Positions 27,961 to 39,312 of a stretch of 64,000 bases of DNA are shown here, in pieces. A program made the translations under genes and the position numbers. Origin of the DNA: Monosporascus cannonballus (Eukaryota; Ascomycota; Sordariomycetes; Xylariales); the NCBI GenBank assembly GCA_004154925.1, contig QJNS01000070.1, positions 186,001 to 250,000 of the forward strand. Reading direction: 5' to 3'. Under the pieces are notes generated by a model. That model was not told the DNA's origin. It saw only the letters and a list, made by a program, of their open reading frames with translations, and ran no database searches. Position 1 is the first letter of the stretch, and each line of letters opens with the position of its first letter.

Positions 27961-30900
27961 CAACTGAACGATATCATTATTAAGGATTAAATACTATTAC
28001 CCCTGATTACGGAAATAAAAGACCGACTTTAAGGAGCCAAATAGCTTACGGTATTCGATTTCAAAGATGAATATAACCTTATCAGAATTAAAAAAGGAGA
28101 CGAATGGAAAATAGCGTTTAGGACGAGATACGGACTGTTTAAATATTTAGTTATACTAATAGAACTTACAAACGTACCAGCAATTTTCCAGCGGATGGTT
28201 AACTACGTATTACGAAAATACCTTGATATTTTTGTCGTATGTTACCTTAACAATATTTTTATCTTTTTAGAACGGAAAAAACATATACAAAATACGTTTA
28301 TAAATTTCTTTAAGCTTTATCGGACATAAGGTTATTCGTTAACGCAGAAAAAACTCAATTTCACGTATAGAAAATGGAATATCTAGGACATATCATCACC
28401 TTAGAACATATCAGGATAAACTCTAAGAAAATCGCTGCAGTTACAGAATAGCAGACGCTAACGACGATTAAGAAAATACAGGTATTTCTCGGATTCGCCA
28501 ACTAGTACAGAAAATTCATTCGAAATTTCAATAAGATAATTATACCTCTAACGAACCTAACGAAAAAAAAAAGTTTAAATAAACGCTAGATATAGAAAAA
28601 ACATTTCAGGATATCAAAGATACGATAATTAACAAGCTAATGCTAATTATGTACGATTTAAACCGCCTTATTAAACTAAAAACCGATATTTCGGATTACG
28701 CCTTAAGCGTAATAATTAAATAACGGAATAATTAAGCCAAATTGCACCTTATTATATTCTTTTTATATAAATTAAGAAAACCAAACTTACTTACGGTATT
28801 TCAAATAAAGAACTTATGGTTATTATTATGGCATTTCGAGAATTTAGGTATTTTCTAAGTGGAAATTTGTATTAAATTAAGGTTTATACGAATTAATAAA
28901 AATTTACCCGATTTATTACAATTAAAAGATTTATAAAACGATAATTTCGATATGCGAGAAAGTTAGCGAACTTTAATTTCGTTATTATTTATAAGAAAAG
29001 TTCAGAAATTAATAAAATAAACACCTTAAATAAGTAACCAAACTTCGAAAAGAAATTCATTAAAATCAACTATATAATATTTAATGTTATTACAAAAACA
29101 TATTTACGCCCATAATAAATTACGATAAATTGAGCAATATCTTTTAATATATATTAAAGATTCTAGTAATATAATAATGATTTTCTAGAAAATTAAAGAA
29201 TTAAATAAATTATAAATTTCAGAAACATATTAAAAGTATTTAATACGAAATATATATAAATATTAATTATATAAATATACAAGGATTTATAAAAGCTTAA
29301 AATAATTTTAACGAATATATTTTGTTAAAAAATAAAATTAACGATGTAAAAAGTTATACGGCAATACGATATTTGCGCTAGAACGAAAGCTTGATAACAT
29401 AAGCTATACTAAAAATTATAATTATTACCACTTACAAAACGACGATAATATTTAGTTATATTTAACTTTATTACTAAATTTCTTATATTAAAAATTTTAA
29501 TTACGGGCATATATTATAACAGCGTTTTCGTAATCGTCGATCGATTTACGAAATTTGTTTATTTTTTATTATATTAGAAAAATATAAATATCGAATAAAT
29601 AACATATATTTTTTAATTATATTTTTAATATATACGAATTATTAATAAAAATTATCTTACATAAATAATCGATATTTAAATTTAAATTTTTATAAACTAT
29701 TATAATATAAATCGGCTTAAATTATCAATTATTCAATGTATTTAAATTTTAACTAAATAAATAAATAAAACGAAGAAATTAAATTTTAAAAATTTATTTA
29801 TAATATTATATTAATTATAAACAAAATAATTAGATTTAAAAATCACTAATTATATAAATAGCTTATAATACCAATTAATACAAAAATATTAAAATAATAT
29901 TAGCGAACGTAAATTTTAATTTTATTCTAAAAAGTTATAGAAAAATACGCAATAATGGTATAATTAATATTAAAACAATCTTTATATCGGAATAATTACG
30001 ATAATTATATCAAAAAATAAAAATAAAACTAGAATTTGTACGTAATTCAATAAGCAAATATTATAATTACAAAAGATTAAAGGGATTAATTTTCGAAAAA
30101 GGGACAATAATTTTCCTCGTCATAAAAAAATTTAAATAAAACGACCTAATAAAAACCTAAATTTTAAGTATATCGGTCCATATAAAATCGCCAAAAAAAT
30201 CTTAGAAAATAATTACCAATTAGAATTTTTACCAAAAGTTAAATTTTATCCAATTTTTTACATTTTTATTCGAATTAATAACGAATACGATCAAAGTACA
30301 TACGGTACAAAACGATATAAAAATAAAAAACAAATAGATATATAAGGTGGAGAAAATCTTTAATATACGAAAACAGGACGGACTTACCCAGTACCTAATC
30401 AAGTGGAAAAAGCACCCGGATTCCGAAAACACTTAAAAACCTGCTAAGAATTTTATTAGCGCCTAATGCCTGTTAAAGAACTTTTACTAACGACGATAAA
30501 TACGTCCTAGTTAATAATGAAGTGGGGCGAGGTGTTATACCTATGATCAGGCTCGGCTGATCAGAAAGCTCGAGTCTCGCATGTATATTAAGAAGTTCTT
30601 TTTCGCCATGGGTTCAACCCCCAGCCATCGCCGCCACCATCACCACTTACCATGTTTTTCTGTCACTTTAGTTATCGAGGTTCAACACCAGTAATACAAT
30701 CGGATCAAGTTCTTCATTTTTCGACAATCCCATTCCGTATCATGACATAAAATGGTTATCCGCACTGATCAAGACCAATTCTCCCCACCTCAATTCAATA
30801 GTCGACCAATTAGTAGCCGGGATATCGGGCCAATCGACCGCGGCCTATGTTAACGTGGCAGCTGCGATAGCAGCCTTTAATTATTTTTGTTCCTGGCGTT

Positions 30901-31155
30901 CCTGTTCCTCCAGTTTGTCCAATAACTGGAATCTACGCTATATCATAGTAACGCCTTTCGAACGAACCAACGCCTTTTGCTTGCGCAAACGAATAAAACG
31001 AAAAAAAAAACTTTATTTATTTTTTCCTGATAATAACGTTAAACCTTAAAATAAAGCCGTTAAAGCTTCAGCAATCGTTTTTTTAACAAACATTTCCTGA
31101 TGTTCCAAAAATTAATGCTTTCGACGAATATTTTATAAAAAAAAAAAGGTACGCC
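27961..31155 (+). mobile_element. Plus-strand Gypsy copy, RT to 3' region, left part
   Basis: It begins inside RT at 27961 (reading LNDIIIKD) with no gag or 5' LTR, then RNase H, integrase (about 29,500-29,760) and a well-preserved chromodomain (about 30349-30460; VEKI, YLIKWKKHPDSENT then a stop in place of Trp). Bases 30517-30796 are a foreign insertion. At 31155 the sequence is interrupted by another element and resumes at 37939. Confidence 0.8.
30517..30796. mobile_element. 280-bp unmutated insertion with AATA duplication (SINE- or MITE-like)
   Basis: Seen: sister copy A reads straight through this point (3671-3680), whereas here 280 bp of GC-balanced sequence lies between AATA (30513-30516) and AATA (30797-30800). 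Ends are ATGAAGTGGGGCGAGG and CTCCCCACCTCAATTC, giving an imperfect inverted repeat built on GTGGGG/CCCCAC. Inside are two matches to the RNA polymerase III B-box consensus GGTTCRANNCC: GGTTCAACCCC near 30630 and GGTTCAACACC near 30680. There is no ORF. A tRNA-derived SINE or a short terminal-inverted-repeat element are both possible. The lack of RIP fits either a recent insertion or a length below RIP's threshold. Confidence 0.6.
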
Positions 31156-31503
31156 TGTTACGGCTAAGAGTTTAACCAACTATTAAACTTTAGTCGTACG
31201 GGTTTATAATGGCAGGAATATCGTAGAAATCTGAGCAATAAATATAGTAACGTATTACGTCTCGTAATACCAAAGGTGCTTTAAGTAACGATATTATGTT
31301 ACAAACTAATATTACTTAAATTATGGAAATAATAAACATATATATCTTTATTTTTTTGGCTTAATTACTTATAATTACCTGCGATCAATTTTAAATACCG
31401 ATAATTACTGGCTTAGCAATAATTATTATTATATAACTCGGGAGTGGTCCGTATGATTTTTATCTGACCGTTTCTTAAGGCCGGAACTTGTTAAGTTATA
31501 ATA
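31156..31503 (-). repeat. 3' LTR (348 bp)
   Basis: The plus strand starts TGTTACGGCT, and the right edge abuts a minus-strand purine tract. It is the partner of 37566-37938 and shorter by ~25 bp in U3. Confidence 0.85.
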
Positions 31504-34500
31504 CGATCTTTTTTTTTCTAAAATCTTGCTTTTAACATTTCTTTTTCTTTTTTCGTTTAGTAAGTATCCTTTTTTTATTTCTAATTATATCGTCTCGTAT
31601 TTTCAAAATTCGTCGTATTTTTCGTTCTTTTACCGTTTATCATGCTGACCTCGTAAAAGCCTTTGACGAATTTGAGTACGAAATTACGCCTTACTTTTTT
31701 TGTTTTTTGAAAAACATAAGGTGTAAAATAATGAAAAACGTTTCAAAATGTAAGAAATATATCAATTGCGGTCGGTTTTACGATAGTACCGGCGTGCCAC
31801 TTTCTTTTTTGCAAAATATTCGTTAAAAATATTAACGTTTGGAACGTAAAAAAACGCTTACCGAAAAACGATTATTAAAGTTTTAACGGCTTTATCTTAA
31901 GGCTTAACGTTATTATTAGAAAAAAATAAATAAAATTTTTGTTCGTTTTATTTGTTGATGTAAACAAAAGGCGTTAATTCGTTCGAAAAGCATTATTATA
32001 ATATAACGCGGGTTTTAGTCTTTAGACGAATTAAAGTAATAAAAACGGTAAAAATAAAAGTAACTAAAGGCTGCTGTTACAGCTGCTATATTAACGCAGG
32101 TTGCAGCCGATTAGCCCGATATTCCGGTTACTAATTAATCGATTATTAACTAGGACGCGCCCGTTATTGCTGGTGAAAATTCTTTAACAGGCGTTAGGCA
32201 TTAATAAGATTTTTAGTAAATTTTCAGATGTTCTCGGAATCCCGATGCTTTTTCACTTAATCAGATATTAGGTAAGTCCGTTTTATTTTCGTATATTAAG
32301 AATTTTTTCCACCTTATATACCTATTCGTTTTTTATTTTTATATCGTTTTATATTATATATACTTTAATTATATCTATTCTTAACTCGAATACAAAAGCC
32401 TAAGAAATTAAATAAAATTTAATACTTAATAAATATTCTATTTAATAATTATTTTTTAAATTTTCTTTAATGATTTTATATAGATTAATATATTTAAAAT
32501 CGAATGTTATGTTAAATTATTTTATCTAAATGTTTTTAATAATAAGGAAAACTATTTTCGCTTTTTCGAAAATTTATTTTTTTAACCGTTTTTAATTATA
32601 ATATTTACTTATTTAATTTTATTTGTATTTCTTAATATAATTATCGTTATTATTTTAACGTAAAAATTAATTTAATATTAATTAAACCGTTATCGCGTAC
32701 TTTTTTATAATCTTTTAAAATAAAACCAAAATTCGTATTCGTAAATATTATCTTAATATTTTTGTAATAACTAGTATTATAAGTTAATTATACAATCGAT
32801 AATTTCTTAATTCAAGTATTTTGTTCGTAATTAATATAATATCGTAAATAAGTTTTTAAAATTTAGTTTATTTATTTTATTTATTTATTTATCTGTAATT
32901 TCGATATATTAAATAATTTACGATTTAGGCCGATTTATGTTATAAGGCCTTACCAAAATTTAAATACAAATATTAATTCTTTATTTAAAATAATTTTTAT
33001 TAATATTTTACATATATTAAAAATATATTTAAAAAAATATATATATTATTTATTTAGCATTTATATCCTTATAATGTGGTAAAAAAATAAGGCAGTTTCG
33101 TAAAATAATCGACGATTTCAAAAATACTATCGTAATACATTTCTATAATTAAATATTATAATTAATTTGTAATTAATAATAATTATGATTCTTTATATGG
33201 CTTATGTTGTCGAACTTTCGTTTTAGCGTAAATATCGTATTGCTATATAATTTTCTATATTATTAATTTTATTTTAAAAAAGAAATATATATGTTAAACT
33301 TTTTTTAAAAGTTTTGTAAATCCTTAAATATCCGTTTAATTAATATTTATATATATTTCGTATTAAATTCTTTTAATATTTTTTAAAACTTGTATTTTAT
33401 TTATTTTTTAACTTTTTAAAAAATTATCGTTATATTGCTAAATCTTTTAATACATACTAAAAAGTATTATCGGAATTATCGTAATTTATCGTAACTATAA
33501 ATATTTTTCTATAATAATATCGAAAATAATATAATTAACCTTAACTAATTGCTTTTCGAAATCCGGTTATTTGCTTAAAATATTTACTTTATTATTTTTG
33601 GAACTTTTTTTATAAATAATAACGAAATCGAAATTCGTTAATTCTTTTACATAACGAAATTATCGTTTTATAAATTTTTAATTATAATAAATCGGGTAAA
33701 ATTTTAATAATTTATATAAACCTTAATCTGGTATATATTTCTCTTTAAGAAATACATAAACTTTTAAAATATTATAATAATAGCTATAAATTTCTTATCT
33801 AGAATATTATATTTAAATTCGGCTTCTTTTAATTAATATAAAAAGAATATAATAAGGTGCAATTTGCCGTAATTATTTCATTATCCGATTATTACGCTTA
33901 ACGCGTAATTTGAAATATCGGTTTTTAATTTAACGAAACGGTTTAAATTGTACATAATTAATATTAACTTACTAATAATTACGTTTTTAATATTCTGAAA
34001 TATCGTTTTCGTTTCGGACGTTTATTTAAACTTTTTTGTTTCGTAAAATTCGTTAAGAATATAATTTTTTTGTTAAAATTTCGAATACAGTTTCTGTAAT
34101 AATTGGCGAATTTAAAGAATACCTGTATTTTTTGAATTATCGTTAACGTCTGCCATTTTGTGATTACAACAATTTTCTTAAAGTTTATTTTAATATGTTC
34201 TAGGATAATGATATATCCTAGATATTCTATTTTTATACGTAAAATCAACTTTTTTCTGCATTAATAAATAACCTTACGTTTTGTAAAGCTTAAAAAACTT
34301 TATAAACGTATCCTATATATGCTTTTTCCGTTTTTGAGAAAATAAAAATGTCGTCGAAATAGTATATAACGAAAATATTGAGGTATTCCGGTAATATATA
34401 ATTAATTATTCGTTATAAAGTTATTAGTACGTTCGTAAGTTTTATTAGTATAACTAAATACTTAAATAATCTGTATTTTGTCCTAAAAGCTATTTTTATT

Positions 34501-37500
34501 TATAGTTTTTCTTAATCCTAATAAGATTATATTTATCTTTAAAATCGAATATTGTAAACTATTTAATTCTGTAAAATTGGTTTTTTATTTTTATAATTAG
34601 AGGTAATAATATTCGATCTTTAATAATAATATCGTTTAATTAATAATAATTAACTCTAAATCTTAATTTCATGTTTTTTTGATACGGAAAATATAAGGTA
34701 TTTTGCTAGTAACTTCGAAAATCGAATATACTTTTTCTATAACCGATTTTCCAGGTATTTTTTAAAAAGACGTAACTTATTTCCGCTAAGGTTGTAAATA
34801 GGGTAAAACTTCGTCGAAAATCCTTCTTTAAAAATTATTTAATAATTTTATTCGTTATGTTCTAATAATTTCGTATCGGGCTTTTTTCTAAAAAGCTGTT
34901 CGTATCTGTGGTACTACGATAATATATTGGTCCAATTTTTTAATTCCTTAAACTATTATTTTAAGTCGTTATTTAGTTGCTTTAATTTTATTCTGATAAT
35001 AATAATAATACGTCGTATTTTAATATCTATTTTTTTTATATTTTATTTCTTTAGGTAATAAGGTTTTTATCGTGTTCTTATGCCTGTATTTGTCGTTATT
35101 TCTAATCGAATATTAGGATCTTAATTTTTTTCTTTTATTTATTAATGGGATATAAGGCGAACCTTACCTAGTTAATCCTTTTATTAATCAAAATTCCGTA
35201 TTAACGTATCCATAATAATCCTAAGATCATATCGTAATTTTCAAATAAAATGATATCAAAATTAATTATTTAATATTATCTTTAAATAAAAATCTCGAAG
35301 TAATTAATTTTGCATATAATTTTCTCGTCATTATATAAGGTTCTAACTTATATCTCAATAATAATTTAAGCTTATTAATTACATTTAGTACAATATAATT
35401 TTCGCTCAGAATTCCACAATCTATTATTGCGATATACCAGTACGTTCCGATTCGTATATCCAAAATAATAAGATTATTAACGGCTTTCATCGTCGTATTT
35501 AATGCCCTTTTTAAAAATTTCTTTTAATTTTTTGCGTTTCGTTATTTTACGGTTTTTTTATAAATAACTGTTTTCTTTTAATTTTTATTTAAATTTATTA
35601 AGTCTTATTTATATTTCTTTACTTAATACGTTAAATTATTATATTCATCGTTATTACCGGCATATTATTCTTTCGAACTATATTAATAATTTTAATTTTA
35701 TTATAAATTGTTTTTAATTAAATAAATTACTTTTTTATATTTATAACTGCATCCTATTATATATTATCTTAATTATTATTTCAAAATTTGCTTATAAATT
35801 AACGTATTTCTTTCTTAATAACCTTTTTTTCGTAAAGGGTTATAATAAATGCTAACTGAAAATAAAAATCTATAATAATTTTTTGGTAATATTTTTCTAT
35901 TATATTTTGGATTAACTCCTTTTCCGTTTAATAGTTATATTATTAATAATAACAAAAATAGTTTTCTTATGGGTATTACTTTTTTTGGACCAGGTTTTTA
36001 TTTCGACTAGTTGCTAAATATCTTTTGGAGCTATAGATCGAAAATATTAATATTATTATTTATCGTTCTTATTATTTTCGATATAATTAAAAAATTCGAA
36101 TTTTTTATAATATATTCAAATAATCCGTCCGTAAATATACTATTTCCGTTTCTTGTAATCGGAATATTCTCGTCGTCGACAATATATAACATGCATTTTA
36201 CCGTATCGATTAAGAATTTCGGGATAGATTTTTGTTTTTTAATCTTAATATTTGCGTAATTATCTTTATAATACTTCTTATTATGCTCGCGATACTTGTT
36301 AAACCAGCTTTTTGATTTCGCATATTTTTCGTTAAATTTCTTATCGTAATAATCCTTATTGAACCTTTTGCCATAGAGGGCCTAATACGTACCTAAGTTA
36401 AATTGTGTTAATAAATTTATTTCTGTTTTTCTGATTTTCATTAAATTTTTTTCGGATATAAATTTCCAATTATTTTGACGGGGTTACTTAGGTACTTTTC
36501 ACTATATTACCTTATGCTCTATCTTATTACAATTATAGCATTTGGTTTAGCTTTAATCCTTTTTATAAGTAACTTCTAATTTTATAAGTCCTGGTTTTAT
36601 GCCGTAAAAAATGTTATTACGTTAAAAAAATATTAATATTAATTATATATTGGAGTTTAATATTATTATTTATAATATTTTAATACGTTATACGTATTGC
36701 CGATCGTTAATGTTAATTACTATAACGATATAATCCGATAAATAATTAAGCTAATTAAGTTTAAAAAACATTTTTTGTATATATTTTTTAAACTGCTTAA
36801 AAAATTTGGCCATTAATACTTTTTGTTTCTAGTTCAATTTAATAATTAATTAAATTAATATACTGTCATAATTAGATATTAATCCTTTTTATCGTAATTA
36901 TTAAATCTGTATTTCGGCTTTTATTTTTTCGTTTATTATTTCGAAAATTTTCGTTAATGCTTATTCGAATTATTCGTAATCGTTATAAATTCGTATTATT
37001 TCCGAGTTTCGTTTTTCGATTAACAAAATAACGTATTTTCTTATAACGAGCTCGAATTAAATAACCGTATTTCCGGTAAGTCGTCCGATTACGAATTCGA
37101 ATCGTATAATAAGCGTAATTAGTTAAATAAAAAATACCCGAAATATGTTCGATATTAAATTAAGAATAATTATACCTTAGTTAAAGTTTCGTCGAAAAGT
37201 TCTAGTTTAGGAAATTTAAGAACTTTTCCTAAATTCTTAATAAATTCAGTTAAATAATTTAATTCGTTTAAAAAGAGTTTCCGATTTGGGGAATTTTTTC
37301 TTTTTTTCTTAAATTTTTTATGAGCGGCTTAAAGAAACGTCGTAAAATCATTATTATCTCTTTTAAGCTGAATAATACGTTCGTTTATAATATCTAAACG
37401 TCGAAAAACCTTTTTGCGAAAAAGGCAAGTTTTTCTTCGGATTTTATTTTAGTGTCCGGATAATTAGAGACCTGTAAATTGGCTGTTCGGGCTGTTTGCT

Positions 37501-37565
37501 GGTAAATATAATATTGACGATATTGCTTAAAATCTGACGGTACTATTAAACAAAAGCTTGTAAAG

Positions 37566-37938
37566 TATAACGGCTAAAAGTTTAACCAATTATTAAACCC
37601 TAGTCGTACAAGTTTATGTTAACAGAAATATCGTAAGAATTTAAGCAATAAATATAATAACATATTATATTTCATAATACCAAAAGTGCCTTAGGTAACG
37701 ATATTATATTATAAACTAATATTATTTAAATTATAAAAATAATAAACGTATATATCTTTATTTTTCTTAGCTTAATTACTTATAATTATGCAGCCGGTAA
37801 TAATTATAATTATTTAAAATCACTTCTGATTACCAATAATCACTGGCTTGGCAATGATCATTATCACGTGACCCGGGAGTGGTTCGTATGATTTTTATCT
37901 GATCGTTTCTTAAGGCCGGAACTTGTTAAGTCGTAATA
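37566..37938 (-). repeat. 5' LTR (373 bp)
   Basis: It starts TATAACGGCT (RIP form of TGT...) and ends GTCGTAATA. The right edge is fixed by the ACGCC duplication that follows. Confidence 0.85.
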
Positions 37939-38613
37939 ACGCCGGTATTATCGCAGGACAGATCTTGATTAATATATTCCTTACACCTTAAAACGTTTTT
38001 CATTATTTTACATTTTATGTTTTTCGAGAAATAATAAGAATAAGGCATAATTTCGTACCCAAATTCGTTAAAGACTTTTATAAGGTTAACGTGACGAACG
38101 ATAAAAGAACGAAAAATACGACAAATCTTGGAAATACGAGATAATATAATTAAGAACAAAAAAAGGTTACTTACCGAACGAATAAAAAAAAGAAAAAAAA
38201 GAAATCTTAAGGGCAAAATTTTGGGAAAAAAGAGATCGTATTACGACCTAACGAATTTTAACCTTAAAAAACGGTCAAACAAGGATAATACGAGCCACCC
38301 CCCCGGATTACGTATTAATAATTATTGCCAAGCCGGTAATTATCAGTAATCAAAGGTAATCCTAAGTGATTATAATTACTAGCGATTACGTAATTATAGA
38401 TAATTAAGCTAAAAAGAAAAAAATATATACGTTTTTTATTTCTATAATTTAAATAACTTCAGTTTGCAATAACAATTCGTTACTTAAAGTACCCTTGGTA
38501 TTACGAAATGTAATACGTTACTGTATTTATTGCTCAGTTTCTTACGATACTCCTGCTAACATAAACTCGTACGACTAAGGTTTAATAGTTGGTTAAACTC
38601 CCTAGCCGTCACA
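37939..38613 (+). mobile_element. Continuation of the plus-strand Gypsy copy: 3' region and 3' LTR
   Basis: Bases 37939-38238 align with 4026-4325 of copy A and complete the element interrupted at 31155. The 3' LTR is 38239-38613 (375 bp; starts TATTACGACC, ends CCGTCACA) and is preceded by a purine tract (AATTTTGGGAAAAAAGAGA). The five bases after it are TTATT; the matching left flank was lost with the 5' part. Confidence 0.85.
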
Positions 38614-38889
38614 TTATTCCATGCCTCTTTTCGATTCCCACCTCGCAAGGTTTCTGGGATGTTACCTGTTCCTCCGCGTAACCTTTTCCAAAAGCAAATT
38701 GTTTATATAAAAGAACCGTAGTTAATCGATTTTTTCGCGTAACTTCTGGGTCCCTTCTTTCGAGATAATGGAACCGTATTACGTAAGCAGAATCTTTTAG
38801 TTTTTAAGGCGGTGTTATAAACATAAATCCTTTTAGCATTATTTCCCAATTGTTTTTTTCGATATTGCCGATTTCTTATTATGTATTAG
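38614..38889. other. Moderately mutated unique sequence, target of the next element
   Basis: It is less TA-converted than the retroelements. With the insertion 38890-45710 removed it is continuous with 45716 onward. On the minus strand it is nearly open for ~70 codons (for example a run reading LTTVLLYKQFAFGKGYAEEQ), which suggests the 3' part of a former gene or DNA transposon. I do not recognise the product. Confidence 0.4.
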
Positions 38890-39312
38890 TGTTATGACCT
38901 AGCTAAGAGAGGGTTCCGAAAACGGTCACTTGGTGACCGAAACAGGGCCCAAGTGGGTCGGAATCACGTGACATGGATCCGAAGTGATCCTAGGGATTCA
39001 ATGGGATCTATGCAGTTATCCAGTATAGATCCGGAGTAATCCAAGAGATCTAACGAAATCCATGCAATTATCTAATATGGATCCGAAATGTTCCAAAGGA
39101 TCCAACGGGATCTAGGAATAAATATATACGCTTATTATTTCTATAATTTAAATAATTTTAGTTTGTAATATAATTTCGTTACTTAAGACATTTTTAGAAT
39201 TATAAGATATAATGCGTTATTGTATTTATTATTCAAATTCCTATAATACTTTTACTAATATAAACTCGTACAATTAAGGTTTAATAATTAGTTAAACCGC
39301 CTAGCCGTTATA
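38890..39312 (+). repeat. 5' LTR (423 bp)
   Basis: It starts TGTTATGACC and ends CCGTTATA (RIP form of CCGTCACA). Its U3 holds a near-perfect hairpin GGTCAC/GTGACC near 38930 and a 52-bp tandem repeat. Confidence 0.9.
38973..39115. repeat. 52-bp tandem repeat (2.7 copies) in LTR U3
   Basis: Units start ATGGATCCGAAG (38973), ATAGATCCGGAG (39025) and ATGGATCCGAAA (39077). The same array recurs in the 3' LTR at about 45371-45515. Repeated U3 blocks in retroelements often act as enhancers; here that is inference only. Confidence 0.8.

Larger units (their letters stand above)
31156..37938 (-). mobile_element. Complete but dead minus-strand Gypsy, nested, TSD ACGCC (6,783 bp)
   Basis: Seen: LTRs at 31156-31503 (348 bp) and 37566-37938 (373 bp). 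ACGCC lies at 31151-31155 and 37939-37943. Copy A keeps the empty site (TAAGTACGCCGGTACC at 4021-4036), so the insertion and its duplication are certain. Minus-strand remnants: integrase about 32,900-33,150, RT about 34,000-34,700 (33979-34248 is open on the minus strand and reads EYLGYIIILEHIKINFKKI, the end of RT), protease/gag up to 37,400. A zinc-knuckle region lies near 36,500-36,600. The size difference between the LTRs is a ~25-bp indel in U3 near 37,800. Confidence 0.9.

Noticed and set aside
30528..30680. CGAGG at 30528-30532 and 30676-30680 as a TSD around a 143-bp insertion starting TGTTATACC.
   Set aside because: The right end would not be CA. Comparison with copy A shows the whole of 30517-30796 is absent there, with AATA as the duplication.
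30600..30690. A tRNA gene, because of two T-loop-like GGTTCAA motifs.
   Set aside because: No acceptor stem, D-arm or anticodon arm can be folded around them. They may at most be Pol III B-boxes.
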